From: an uncultured Deferribacteraceae bacterium
GTDB lineage: Bacteria; Chrysiogenota; Deferribacteres; Deferribacterales; Mucispirillaceae
NCBI GenBank assembly: GCA_947041165.1
Contig: CAMRCY010000016.1
Location: 1 to 47,489, forward strand
Direction: 5' to 3'
DNA: 47,489 nucleotides
Part shown: positions 37,475 to 45,739 of the stretch, piece after piece
Numbering within the stretch: position 1 is the first letter of the stretch
Layout: each line of letters starts with the position of its first letter
Notes under the pieces: model-generated
What the model was told of the DNA's origin: nothing
Database searches by the model: none
What the model saw: only the letters and a program-made list of their open reading frames with translations
Translations under genes and position numbers: made by a program

Positions 37475-39004
37475 ATGAGTAAAGAAAATCAATTGAATAA
37501 TGTTGATAAAGAAACGACTAGTAATTGTAATAGTCGTGTTAATAGTAACAGCAATATTAATAGCGACAGTATTAATAGTCGTGTTAATGGTAATTGCAAT
37601 AGCAATAGCAATAGTCGTGTTAATAGTATGAGCAATATTAATAAAGAAACGATCGTTGCACCGATAACTGTTGTGCTAACTTCTCCTGTCATAGTGGTGC
37701 GTATTTCAGGCGTAGAGGCGATTAAGACATTCAACCTTATACAGGATAGAAAAGGTATGTCAATCGCATCTATAGAGCCAAATAAGGTGTATTTTGCTAA
37801 GTTTATATCTTTATATGATGGGTTTTGTGATGATGTTTTAGTAACATATTTTAAAGCACCATATTCATATACTGGCGAAGATGTAGTTGAGATATCATTT
37901 CATGGTAATCCTATCCTTATCGCATCTGCTTTAAGATCTTTTTATGATCTAGGGTTTAGAGATGCTAGAAATGGTGAGTTTACTATGCGAGCATTCTTGA
38001 ATGATAAAATATCATTGAATGAAGCTGAAGCTATACAAGAATTCATTTCATCAGATTCAGATATATCATTACGATATGCTTATGAACAGATGAATGGTTC
38101 TGTTGGTGTTTTGTTTGACAGTTTTAAATCTGAACTACTTAACTGTAAAGCTATATTAGAAGCTGATATTGATTTTGCTGAAGATACAGATATTTCTAGT
38201 ATTTATGCTAGATTGCTCATGATAGTTAATCCGTTATTAGCTCAGATTGAGGAGCTTTTAATATCTTATAAATCATTAAGATCTATTAGTAATGATGTTA
38301 ACTTAGTTATTGTTGGTAAGCCGAATGTAGGAAAATCATCTCTACTTAATAAACTTTTAGATAGCAATAGAGCGATCGTTTCATCTGTTGCAGGCACTAC
38401 AAGAGATTTTATTAGTGAAAGGTTTTTGATATCTGGAATACCAGTAACAGTTACAGATACAGCAGGGATCAGAGAATCAACTGATGAAATTGAAAGTATA
38501 GGTATATCGAAATCATTAGAAGTTGTTAGTAAAGCTGACATTGTTTTGATATTGTTTGATCTTAATGATGGTGATTTATCTATTCTTGATGACAAAAACA
38601 TTGATACAATTATAAACTCTAGTAATGGCAATAAGGTTATTAAGGTTGGTAATAAGAGCGATTTAGAACATAGTATCGATCTATTAAAGTTTGATATAGT
38701 TATATCATCTAAGACTGGTGAAGGTATTGACAAACTATTGTTATTGATTAAAGAGATTGTTTCAAGCAGTAGAGATATTAAACCTAACTCTATCGGCATT
38801 GTGTCAGAAAGACATGCTATGTTATTAGATAGCGTTAAGCTTTCGCTTGAGTCTGTAGTTAACAATATTAGTAATAGCTTTCCAGAGGATATGATCATAT
38901 TAGATTTAAATGAGTCTATTAGAAAGATAGAAGATATCACTGGTGAGAACTATACAGAGGATGTTCTCTCGATTATCTTTAATAAGTTTTGTATCGGGAA
39001 GTAG
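37475..39004 (+). CDS. mnmE: tRNA modification GTPase MnmE with repetitive N-terminal extension
   Basis: MnmE (509 residues as called, usually about 450) works with MnmG on U34 of tRNAs to install the cmnm5 group. The TrmE N-domain begins at KETIVAPITVVL (about residue 58) and contains PYSYTGEDVVEISFHGN. The G domain has GKPNVGKSS, AGTTRDF, DTAGI and NKSD, and the end is the catalytic CIGK. Residues 1-57 are an Asn/Ser/Arg/Val-rich extension not found in ordinary MnmE. An alternative ATG at 37628 (residue 52) lies right before the conserved domain but has no ribosome binding site. The conserved start region is somewhat altered (PVIVVRISG), so I retain the full frame. Confidence 0.93.
   Translation: MSKENQLNNVDKETTSNCNSRVNSNSNINSDSINSRVNGNCNSNSNSRVNSMSNINKETIVAPITVVLTSPVIVVRISGVEAIKTFNLIQDRKGMSIASIEPNKVYFAKFISLYDGFCDDVLVTYFKAPYSYTGEDVVEISFHGNPILIASALRSFYDLGFRDARNGEFTMRAFLNDKISLNEAEAIQEFISSDSDISLRYAYEQMNGSVGVLFDSFKSELLNCKAILEADIDFAEDTDISSIYARLLMIVNPLLAQIEELLISYKSLRSISNDVNLVIVGKPNVGKSSLLNKLLDSNRAIVSSVAGTTRDFISERFLISGIPVTVTDTAGIRESTDEIESIGISKSLEVVSKADIVLILFDLNDGDLSILDDKNIDTIINSSNGNKVIKVGNKSDLEHSIDLLKFDIVISSKTGEGIDKLLLLIKEIVSSSRDIKPNSIGIVSERHAMLLDSVKLSLESVVNNISNSFPEDMIILDLNESIRKIEDITGENYTEDVLSIIFNKFCIGK
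37529..37627. repeat. Short repeats in the 5' part of mnmE
   Basis: AATAGTCGTGTTAATAGT occurs at 37529-37546, 37574-37591 (one change) and 37610-37627, encoding NSRVNS-like units. AATATTAATA and AGCAATAG microrepeats fill the rest. Also, GATAAAGAAACGAC (near 37505) resembles ATAAAGAAACGATC at the canonical MnmE start (near 37642), as if the gene start was duplicated with the expansion. Confidence 0.85.
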
Positions 39005-39084
39005 GTTTGTGGACTTTATATTTTGAAGATTGACTGCACATTATTGTGATGCTAGGTTGTATTAGTTAACTTTATAGCTAGATA

Positions 39085-39100
39085 TGTTTCACGTGAAACA
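39085..39100. promoter_or_regulatory. parS site 1 (ParB/Spo0J binding)
   Basis: TGTTTCACGTGAAACA is an exact match to the 16-bp consensus palindrome of chromosomal parS. ParB binds it, spreads along DNA and loads condensin near the origin. Confidence 0.95.
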
Positions 39101-39186
39101 TTGATATTATGTAGATGTGTTAAAGTTATAAATTATTTGGTGTGGTTAAGTTGTATCTATTCTTATAAACTACAAGTGTTGTTAAA

Positions 39187-39202
39187 TGTTTCACGTGAAA
39201 CA
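39187..39202. promoter_or_regulatory. parS site 2
   Basis: Exact 16-bp parS palindrome, 102 bp from site 1. Confidence 0.95.
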
Positions 39203-39291
39203 TTGTGATGATTGGTTGTCATAAAAGAATGTCATCAGTTTCGGCAGTATTTAAAATTGATACCTAAGAAAGTTTTATTATATTATGGTTG

Positions 39292-39307
39292 TGTTTCACG
39301 TGAAACA
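39292..39307. promoter_or_regulatory. parS site 3
   Basis: Exact 16-bp parS palindrome, 105 bp from site 2. Confidence 0.95.
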
Positions 39308-39401
39308 TAATAGCGATAACTTGATGTGAAGTGTTCTTGATTGTATTGGGACAATCTAAAGCTAGTGACTTAGATAGTTCGGTGTTTTTGCAGGGTAGTC
39401 A

Positions 39402-39417
39402 TGTTTCACGTGAAACA
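39402..39417. promoter_or_regulatory. parS site 4
   Basis: Exact 16-bp parS palindrome, 110 bp from site 3. Confidence 0.95.
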
Positions 39418-39488
39418 TAATTGTTATACTGTTGGGTTTGTGATCGTTAAGTAGTGCTGTGTTTATTAAGCAGTATTATGTTTATTAG

Positions 39489-39590
39489 TAGTGCAGTTAT
39501 TGAGTGGCATTATAGTGTTAGTGTTAGGTTGTAAGTACTATGTTGATTGGTAGTGCAGTTATTAAGTAATATTATAGTTATTAAATAGTG
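39489..39590. repeat. Two ~35-bp diverged repeats, 62 bp apart
   Basis: TAGTGCAGTTATT is present at 39489-39501 and 39551-39563, each followed by a related AGT..ATTATAG stretch. It lies between parS sites 4 and 5. Confidence 0.6.
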
Positions 39591-39684
39591 TTATGTCCAT
39601 TAGTGGTGACTAGACTATTTTATATAATTATAACTATGCAGGATAAATATTTGTTAGTTGTTTTATGTTTGTTTAGAAAACATA

Positions 39685-39700
39685 TGTTTCACGTGAAACA
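39685..39700. promoter_or_regulatory. parS site 5
   Basis: Exact 16-bp parS palindrome, 283 bp from site 4 and 36 bp before the mnmG start. It probably overlaps the mnmG promoter or leader. Confidence 0.95.
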
Positions 39701-39735
39701 TTATGTGTGTAGTTTGTAAATAGAGGTTCCTAAAA

Positions 39736-41562
39736 ATGTTTAAGAAGTATGATGTAATAGTTATTGGTGCAGGGCATGCAGGTTGTGAAGCAGCATTAGC
39801 ATCGGCACGCATGGGTGCAAGTACATTGCTATTAACTATATCTATTGAGAGTGTTGCGTTAATGCCATGTAATCCAGCGATAGGTGGGATAGGTAAAGGT
39901 AATCTAGTTAAAGATATGGACGCCTTAGGTGGCGAAATGGGATTGAATATAGATGCAACTGGGATACAGTTTAGAATATTAAACAGAAGTAAAGGCGTAG
40001 CTGTGAGAGCAACAAGAGCTCAAGCTGATAAGTATCTTTATAAAGATAGAATGCTTACAACAATATTTGATACACCGAACCTAGACTTAAAGCAAGGGAT
40101 TGTTACAGATATTAATGTTAATAATAATGAAGTGGAGTCAGTAAGCGTTGCATCAGGTGAACAGTATTTCTGTAAGAAGATAGTTGTTACAGCAGGGACT
40201 TTTATCGATGGTCATATATATATCGGCAGTATGAGAATGTCTGCAGGCAGAATGTATGAACCTGCAAGTGTTGCTTTAGGAGAGTCGTTAACTAAGCTTG
40301 GTTTAAATCATTTCAAGATGAAAACAGATACGCCTGCAAGGATTAGGTTTGATTCTATAGATATCAGTGGACTAGAAGTTCTATCATCTGACAGTGGAGA
40401 TATAACATTTTCTGGAGAGGGAGTTAAGAATAATCTAAAGAATATAGATTGTTATCTAACATATACTAACGAGGAAACTTGTAGAATAGTTGCTGATAAT
40501 ATTAAAACATCACAATTATATAGTGGAGAGATCGCTGTAAAAGGCCCGAGATATTGTCCATCTATTGAAGATAAGATCAAAAACTTTCCAGAGAAAACCT
40601 CTCACAATATAGTTATAGAGCCTGAAAGTTTAGATATGTTTGAGTGTCATATTAATGGTATGTCAACATCTCTTCCATATGATATACAAGTTGCAGCTTA
40701 TAGATCTATTAAAGGATTAGAAAATGCTGTATTTACAAGACCAGCATATGCGATAGAGTATAATGTTTACGATCCGAAAGATTTGTATTACTCATATGAA
40801 TCAAAGAAAGTAAAAGGATTATACCTTGCAGGACAGCTTAATGGAACATCAGGATATGAAGAGGCAGCTGTACAAGGTTTCATGGCAGGGGTTAATGCTG
40901 TTCTATCTATTGATAAGAAAGAACCTTTAATCTTAGGCAGAGATGAAAGTTATATCGGTGTTCTAGGTGATGATATAATGAGTAAAGGTGTTGATGAGCC
41001 TTATAGAATGTTTACATCAAGAGGCGAGTATAGACTTCTATTAAGGGAAGATAGAGCAGAGGTTCGGTTGTTAGGATATGGATATAAGCTTGGACTTATC
41101 GGTAAACAAAGATATGATAGGTTTTTAAATGATAGAGAGTTAATAGATTTAGAGATAAAAAGACTTATTAAGTTAAAGGATAAAGATAAAAACATATCGT
41201 ATCATGATCTATTAAAAAGACCTGAAGTGCTATATAGAGATATGATTAAAGAGAGTGGTATTGATGCTGGAAATCTATCTGAAAAGTTGATAGATCAATT
41301 AGAGGTAGAGATTAAGTATAAAGGGTATATAGATAAAGAGCAGAAAGAAGTTGAGAAAGCAAGTATCTATGATGATATTTTAGTGCCTAATTCTATAAAT
41401 TATAAATCTATTCCAGGGCTTAGATTAGAGTATGCAGAGAAGATTGCTTTATTACAACCTAAGAGTTTAAAAGAGATAAGAAGTGTTCCAGGGATTTCTC
41501 CATCTGCAATATCGGTTATAGCAATTGAGATATCAAAGATAGCGAAAGAAAATAATACTTAA
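39736..41562 (+). CDS. mnmG: tRNA U34 carboxymethylaminomethyl synthase MnmG, paralog 1
   Basis: This 608-residue FAD-dependent MnmG homologue (usual length about 620-630) partners MnmE in cmnm5U34 synthesis. The N-terminal FAD motif is VIGAGHAGCEAALASARMG. The key cysteines are present in PCNPAIGGIGKGN and GPRYCPSIEDK. Also present are LAGQLNGTSGYEEAAVQG and EPYRMFTSRGEYRLLLRED. The usually invariant KTGTPPRI is KTDTPARI here, with Asp for Gly. The start has AGAGG 9 nt upstream. A second mnmG follows 165 bp later, and which of the two is the main enzyme is unclear. Confidence 0.9.
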   Translation: MFKKYDVIVIGAGHAGCEAALASARMGASTLLLTISIESVALMPCNPAIGGIGKGNLVKDMDALGGEMGLNIDATGIQFRILNRSKGVAVRATRAQADKYLYKDRMLTTIFDTPNLDLKQGIVTDINVNNNEVESVSVASGEQYFCKKIVVTAGTFIDGHIYIGSMRMSAGRMYEPASVALGESLTKLGLNHFKMKTDTPARIRFDSIDISGLEVLSSDSGDITFSGEGVKNNLKNIDCYLTYTNEETCRIVADNIKTSQLYSGEIAVKGPRYCPSIEDKIKNFPEKTSHNIVIEPESLDMFECHINGMSTSLPYDIQVAAYRSIKGLENAVFTRPAYAIEYNVYDPKDLYYSYESKKVKGLYLAGQLNGTSGYEEAAVQGFMAGVNAVLSIDKKEPLILGRDESYIGVLGDDIMSKGVDEPYRMFTSRGEYRLLLREDRAEVRLLGYGYKLGLIGKQRYDRFLNDRELIDLEIKRLIKLKDKDKNISYHDLLKRPEVLYRDMIKESGIDAGNLSEKLIDQLEVEIKYKGYIDKEQKEVEKASIYDDILVPNSINYKSIPGLRLEYAEKIALLQPKSLKEIRSVPGISPSAISVIAIEISKIAKENNT

Positions 41563-41727
41563 ATTCAAGTTTGTAGTGCTTTAGTTAGATAGATCGGTTT
41601 ATAGTCGAAATATAGATAAAAGATTAAAATAGTATTATGATCTTTGTTATGTATTAAAGAAGTTTATATATAATAGTTGATTAAAGTATAGTATTAAGTT
41701 TGATATGTAAATGTAAGGAATTATGAA

Positions 41728-43602
41728 ATGGTAAATAAAGATATATATGATGTTATAGTTGTTGGTGCAGGTCATGCAGGTTGTGAGGCAGCATTAGCTT
41801 CAGCTAGACGTGGTTTTAATACAATGCTTATAACAATATCGATCGATAAGATGGCGTATATGAGCTGTAACCCTGCGATAGGTGGATTAGCTAAAGGCTC
41901 ATTAGTTAAAGACCTAGACGCCTTAGGTGGCGAAATGGGTAAGAATATAGATGCAACATTTATACAATTTCAACTACTAAACGAGAGTAAAGGAGTTGCA
42001 GCAAGAAGTTCTAGAGCACAAGCCGATAAGCGTAAATATTCAGAGCGAATGAAGAAGAGTATGTTTAGTCAATCTAACCTAACTGTTAAGCAAGCGATTG
42101 TTTCAGATATATTGGTTAATGATAAAGTTGTATATGGAGTAAGAGCTGTATCTGGTGAAGAGTATCATTCAAGTAAGGTTGTGGTTACGACTGGTACATT
42201 TTTGAATGGAAAGATATTTGTTGGTGATAAGAGTTATGAAGGTGGAAGGATGAATGACATATCATCAACACATTTAGTTAGTTCGTTAACATCACTAGGT
42301 TTCGAGCCTATAAGATTAAAGACAGGAACGCCTGCAAGGGTTGATAAGCGAAGTATAGATTTTGATAAAGTACAAGCATATAAGAAAGAAACTACAAGAA
42401 AAGGATTTTCATTTGAAACAGATATATTGGATGATGATAAGATAGATTGTTTCATAACATACACTTCTGAGATAACACATAAGGTTGTTAGGGATAACAC
42501 ACATAGATCGTTATATTTCAATAATAAAGATAAGGCTTTAGGTCCTAGATATTGTCCATCTATGGAGGATAAGGTATCTAAGTTTCCAGATAGGGAGCGT
42601 CATTTAATTGTTTTAGAGGAAGAAGGGATCGGCAGCAATGAGATATATATTAATGGGTTCTCATCATCACTTCCGATAGATGCACAACTTGCGGCATATA
42701 GAACTATTATCGGATTAGAGCGAGCAGAGTTTATTAGGCCAGCATATGCGATAGAGTATATAGCATATCAGCCAACAATATTGAAGAAGAGTTACGAAAC
42801 AAAGTTAATAGATGGATTATATTTTGCAGGACAGATTAATGGAACATCAGGATATGAAGAGGCAGCAGTTCAAGGATTTATGGCAGCGGTTAATGCCACA
42901 TTATCGATTGAAGGTAAAGAGCCGTTTATACTTCAAAGGGATGAAAGTTATATAGGTGTTATGACAGATGATTTAACGACTATCGGTGTTGATGAGCCAT
43001 ACAGGATATTTTCATCAAGGGCTGAGCATCGGATGAGATTAAGAGAGGATAATGCTGAGGCTCGGTTATTAAAATATGGTAAAGATTTAGGGTTAATAAC
43101 AGATAAAAGGTATAGCAGGTTTTTGGATGATTGTGTTGTTGTGAGTAATACAATTGAGAAGTTAAAGGATACTAAAATAAGGATATCAGATAAGAATATA
43201 GTTGATATAATATCTAAATATAATATAATACTTAGTGAGAGTGTGACGGCGTATGATTTCTTAAAACGTCCTGAGGCAAGCTACGCTATTTTGGAAGAGA
43301 TGAACTTAGTTGATCCGATAGATGCGAAGCTTAAAGAACAGGTTTGGATAGAGATATTTTATGAAGGATACATTAAGAAAGAGGAGCAAGAAATTGCTAA
43401 ATCTAATAAGTTAGAGTTTATACGCATTCCACAGAGTATAGATTATGGTTCAGTTTCAGGATTAAGGTTAGAGCAGGTTGAAAAGTTAAAGAGGATAGTT
43501 CCTGAAAATTTAGGACAAGCTTTACGAATTCCTGGAATGACACATAATGCAATATCGATGTTAGAGATCGCTATAGAGAAGATTAAAAAAAGTATAATAT
43601 AG
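41728..43602 (+). CDS. mnmG: tRNA U34 carboxymethylaminomethyl synthase MnmG, paralog 2
   Basis: This 624-residue MnmG is closer to the canonical sequence: VGAGHAGCEAALASARRG, MSCNPAIGGLAKGSLVKD, KTGTPARVD, GPRYCPSMEDK, FAGQINGTSGYEEAAVQG, and DEPYRIFSSRAEHRMRLRED. Both catalytic cysteines are present and the KTGTP motif is intact. It is followed 12 bp later by rsmG, the classic gidA-gidB order, so this copy is probably the orthologue and paralog 1 the extra gene. TAAGGA precedes the ATG by 8 nt. Confidence 0.93.
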   Translation: MVNKDIYDVIVVGAGHAGCEAALASARRGFNTMLITISIDKMAYMSCNPAIGGLAKGSLVKDLDALGGEMGKNIDATFIQFQLLNESKGVAARSSRAQADKRKYSERMKKSMFSQSNLTVKQAIVSDILVNDKVVYGVRAVSGEEYHSSKVVVTTGTFLNGKIFVGDKSYEGGRMNDISSTHLVSSLTSLGFEPIRLKTGTPARVDKRSIDFDKVQAYKKETTRKGFSFETDILDDDKIDCFITYTSEITHKVVRDNTHRSLYFNNKDKALGPRYCPSMEDKVSKFPDRERHLIVLEEEGIGSNEIYINGFSSSLPIDAQLAAYRTIIGLERAEFIRPAYAIEYIAYQPTILKKSYETKLIDGLYFAGQINGTSGYEEAAVQGFMAAVNATLSIEGKEPFILQRDESYIGVMTDDLTTIGVDEPYRIFSSRAEHRMRLREDNAEARLLKYGKDLGLITDKRYSRFLDDCVVVSNTIEKLKDTKIRISDKNIVDIISKYNIILSESVTAYDFLKRPEASYAILEEMNLVDPIDAKLKEQVWIEIFYEGYIKKEEQEIAKSNKLEFIRIPQSIDYGSVSGLRLEQVEKLKRIVPENLGQALRIPGMTHNAISMLEIAIEKIKKSII

Positions 43603-43614
43603 GAAGTACACAGT

Positions 43615-44244
43615 TTGATAGTAGGTAAAGATATATATGTTGATGATGGTATAGTAGAGAAGTTAGAATTGTTTTATGAATTGCATAAAAACGCTACACT
43701 TAATCTTACTAATATTAAGGATAGAGATGAGTTTTATTGCAAGCATTATTTAGATAGTGTTTATTTATTTCATTTAGCAGAGATTGCAAAGTCTGTTAGA
43801 TATTTTAAAGCAAGTGATAAGTTGGCAGATGTAGGATCAGGTGGTGGTTTCCCAGGGATAGTAATAGCTATATGTTACCCTGAAATGAAGGTTACATTGA
43901 TTGAGTCTACACGCAAGAAGTGTGACTTCCTAAAAGATGCTGTATCTAAATTAGATCTAAAGAATGTTACAGTAATAAATGACCGAGTAGAAAACCTTGA
44001 GGGTTTTAAGTTTAATTATGTAACAGCTCGTGGTGTTGCAAAGGTTGATAAAGTTCTAAAGCAAACAGCGAATGTTTTAGGAAAGAAGTTTAAGATTATT
44101 TTATATAAAGGTGAGATGCTAGAAGAAGAGTTAAAAGATGCGTCAGGCACTATAAATCACAGAGGGTTAGATATTGAAATTACCAGGATTGAAGAGATTT
44201 TTAAACGTAGTTATTGTATTATTAGTGGGGATATCAATAAGTAG
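43615..44244 (+). CDS. rsmG: 16S rRNA (guanine-N7)-methyltransferase RsmG
   Basis: RsmG (GidB, 209 residues) methylates G527 of 16S rRNA. The conserved CKHYLDSVYLF and the SAM-binding KLADVGSGGGFPGIVIAI are present, together with LIESTRKKCDFL and VTARGVAKVDKVL. The start is TTG with AGGAAG 8 nt upstream. The 3' end overlaps the next gene's start by 71 bp. Confidence 0.95.
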   Translation: MIVGKDIYVDDGIVEKLELFYELHKNATLNLTNIKDRDEFYCKHYLDSVYLFHLAEIAKSVRYFKASDKLADVGSGGGFPGIVIAICYPEMKVTLIESTRKKCDFLKDAVSKLDLKNVTVINDRVENLEGFKFNYVTARGVAKVDKVLKQTANVLGKKFKIILYKGEMLEEELKDASGTINHRGLDIEITRIEEIFKRSYCIISGDINK

Positions 44245-45736
44245 TTGTGCGAGCGTTTCATCTCAAAGAGATTCTTTTGATATATATAAATATGTTAATC
44301 AAGAGTTGAAAACAGATGATATTGTTAAGCTAAGGTTTTATGCTGCAGGCAATGATAGCAGTGTAGCTAATTCTGCAACATTATTTTTAGGTTACTACTA
44401 TTTAATAAGTGGTGATAGAGCATACGCTAAATTTTTATTTGAAAAAGTTAATCTAAATGAAATAGCTGATGAAGATATAAGAATGTTTTATGATCTATGG
44501 TTATACGATTTGCTTGTTGAAGTAAAAGATAGAAATAGAGCAAAAAGAATTGCCAATAGATTGAAGAATAGAGAGATGACAGTTCAGTATCAAAGTGTTT
44601 TAGAAAGTTATTGCGATCAGCTTAATGTAAAGCTTAAAGATGGTGAATCTCCTATTAGATGTATAGATGATAGACTTAGGATTAAATCGTTAAAAAATAT
44701 AAATAAAATCAATACAAATATAAAGAACATAGAAGATGGAATAGTTAATATGGATCAGAGCACAGGTATTCCATTGATCGTTCCAGATAGTGCTATCAAC
44801 AATAGAGAGATGAGTGGCAGTAATGATATCAGTATTATTGATGAGAGTAACAAGAAGCAAGAAGAGAGAAGTTATGTGCGTTCTGTTGATGAAAATGTAG
44901 TGATAAATATTATTGATTCAAACATAGAAAATCAACATGTTAAAGGTATGATATATAATATGCAAACGCTCGGATCAAAATATACAATCAAAACTGTTGA
45001 TAGAGATTATGTGATAGAAGAAGATAATGAAGTGTTAATTAATCTTGATAATAGAACTATTTTAGTTAACGGTAATTATGTCAATTTTAATACTTCATTT
45101 AATCAGTTATTAGATATGACTGCAACCTTGTCGGTCTTTGATAGGAATGCAGAGGTGTTGATTACTGTTTCAAACGATAAACAAGATGAAGCAAGATATA
45201 TGCAAGAACTGTTAGCAAACATGAATATTAGAGCGGAGATATATGTTGCAAGTAATGGTTCAACAGATCTACAAAACTATCTACAAAATTATTATGAAAC
45301 AAATGAAGAGAAGAGTATCGTAAATGTTATCATAAGTGATGATGATCAGCTGGAAACTATTCTTCCGATTGTAAGATATACACAGACAGATGATAACCTG
45401 CATAAAGTTGTGGTTGTAACAAGTTCGTTAAGTTCGTTAAGTTATAATGATGATTATAAAGTATATTTTAAGAAGATACACATTGTTACACCAAACCTAT
45501 ATATTATTGATGACAAGATCGGATTGTTGTCAGAGAAGTATAATGCATTTTTCGGTGAAGAGATGAGTTATAGCAGTATGATAGGTTACGATATGATAGA
45601 GTTTATAACTAGTAATATAAATGATGTACAGGGAAAATATTTAACAAATATAGTTAACATAGAAAATAATAATACAGTTAGATATCCTAAAAAATATTAT
45701 ATCAATTTGAACTATAAATTAAGAGAGATAAGGTAA
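44174..45736 (+). CDS. Lipoprotein with a possible PBP-activator / periplasmic-binding fold
   Basis: This 520-residue protein starts with TTG, supported by AGAGGG 7 nt upstream. It has a lipoprotein leader (MKLPGLKRFLNVVIVLLVGI, then SISSC, lipidated Cys25). The N-terminal part (about residues 30-160) is helical and TPR-like. A Ser/Asn-rich linker follows. The C-terminal 230 residues alternate short beta and helical segments (AEVLITVSNDKQDEARYMQ, VVVVTSSLSSLSYND) as in type I periplasmic-binding folds of LpoA and related PBP activators. It overlaps rsmG and lies 3 bp before an MltD-like gene, so a peptidoglycan role is plausible. The match is structural guesswork, not a clear family hit. Confidence 0.6.
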   Translation: MKLPGLKRFLNVVIVLLVGISISSCASVSSQRDSFDIYKYVNQELKTDDIVKLRFYAAGNDSSVANSATLFLGYYYLISGDRAYAKFLFEKVNLNEIADEDIRMFYDLWLYDLLVEVKDRNRAKRIANRLKNREMTVQYQSVLESYCDQLNVKLKDGESPIRCIDDRLRIKSLKNINKINTNIKNIEDGIVNMDQSTGIPLIVPDSAINNREMSGSNDISIIDESNKKQEERSYVRSVDENVVINIIDSNIENQHVKGMIYNMQTLGSKYTIKTVDRDYVIEEDNEVLINLDNRTILVNGNYVNFNTSFNQLLDMTATLSVFDRNAEVLITVSNDKQDEARYMQELLANMNIRAEIYVASNGSTDLQNYLQNYYETNEEKSIVNVIISDDDQLETILPIVRYTQTDDNLHKVVVVTSSLSSLSYNDDYKVYFKKIHIVTPNLYIIDDKIGLLSEKYNAFFGEEMSYSSMIGYDMIEFITSNINDVQGKYLTNIVNIENNNTVRYPKKYYINLNYKLREIR

Positions 45737-45739
45737 ACA

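Larger units (their letters stand above)
39005..39735. other. parS-containing intergenic region between mnmE and mnmG
   Basis: A 731-bp gap with no ORF I trust. It holds five perfect parS sites (listed separately) and a pair of 62-bp-spaced direct repeats around TAGTGCAGTTATT (39489-39501 and 39551-39563). The plus strand is G- and T-rich, consistent with its position right of the origin. Confidence 0.85.

Noticed and set aside
38266-38940. 224-codon open frame on the minus strand opposite mnmE
   Set aside because: It is fully inside mnmE, whose GTPase motifs are all intact. Its composition is Leu/Ser/Ile-rich with no domain, as expected for an antisense frame of AT-rich coding DNA.
39085-39700. 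Regularly spaced identical 16-mers suggestive of a CRISPR array
   Set aside because: The units are parS palindromes shorter than usual CRISPR repeats, spacers are about 90-270 bp, and no cas genes are present.
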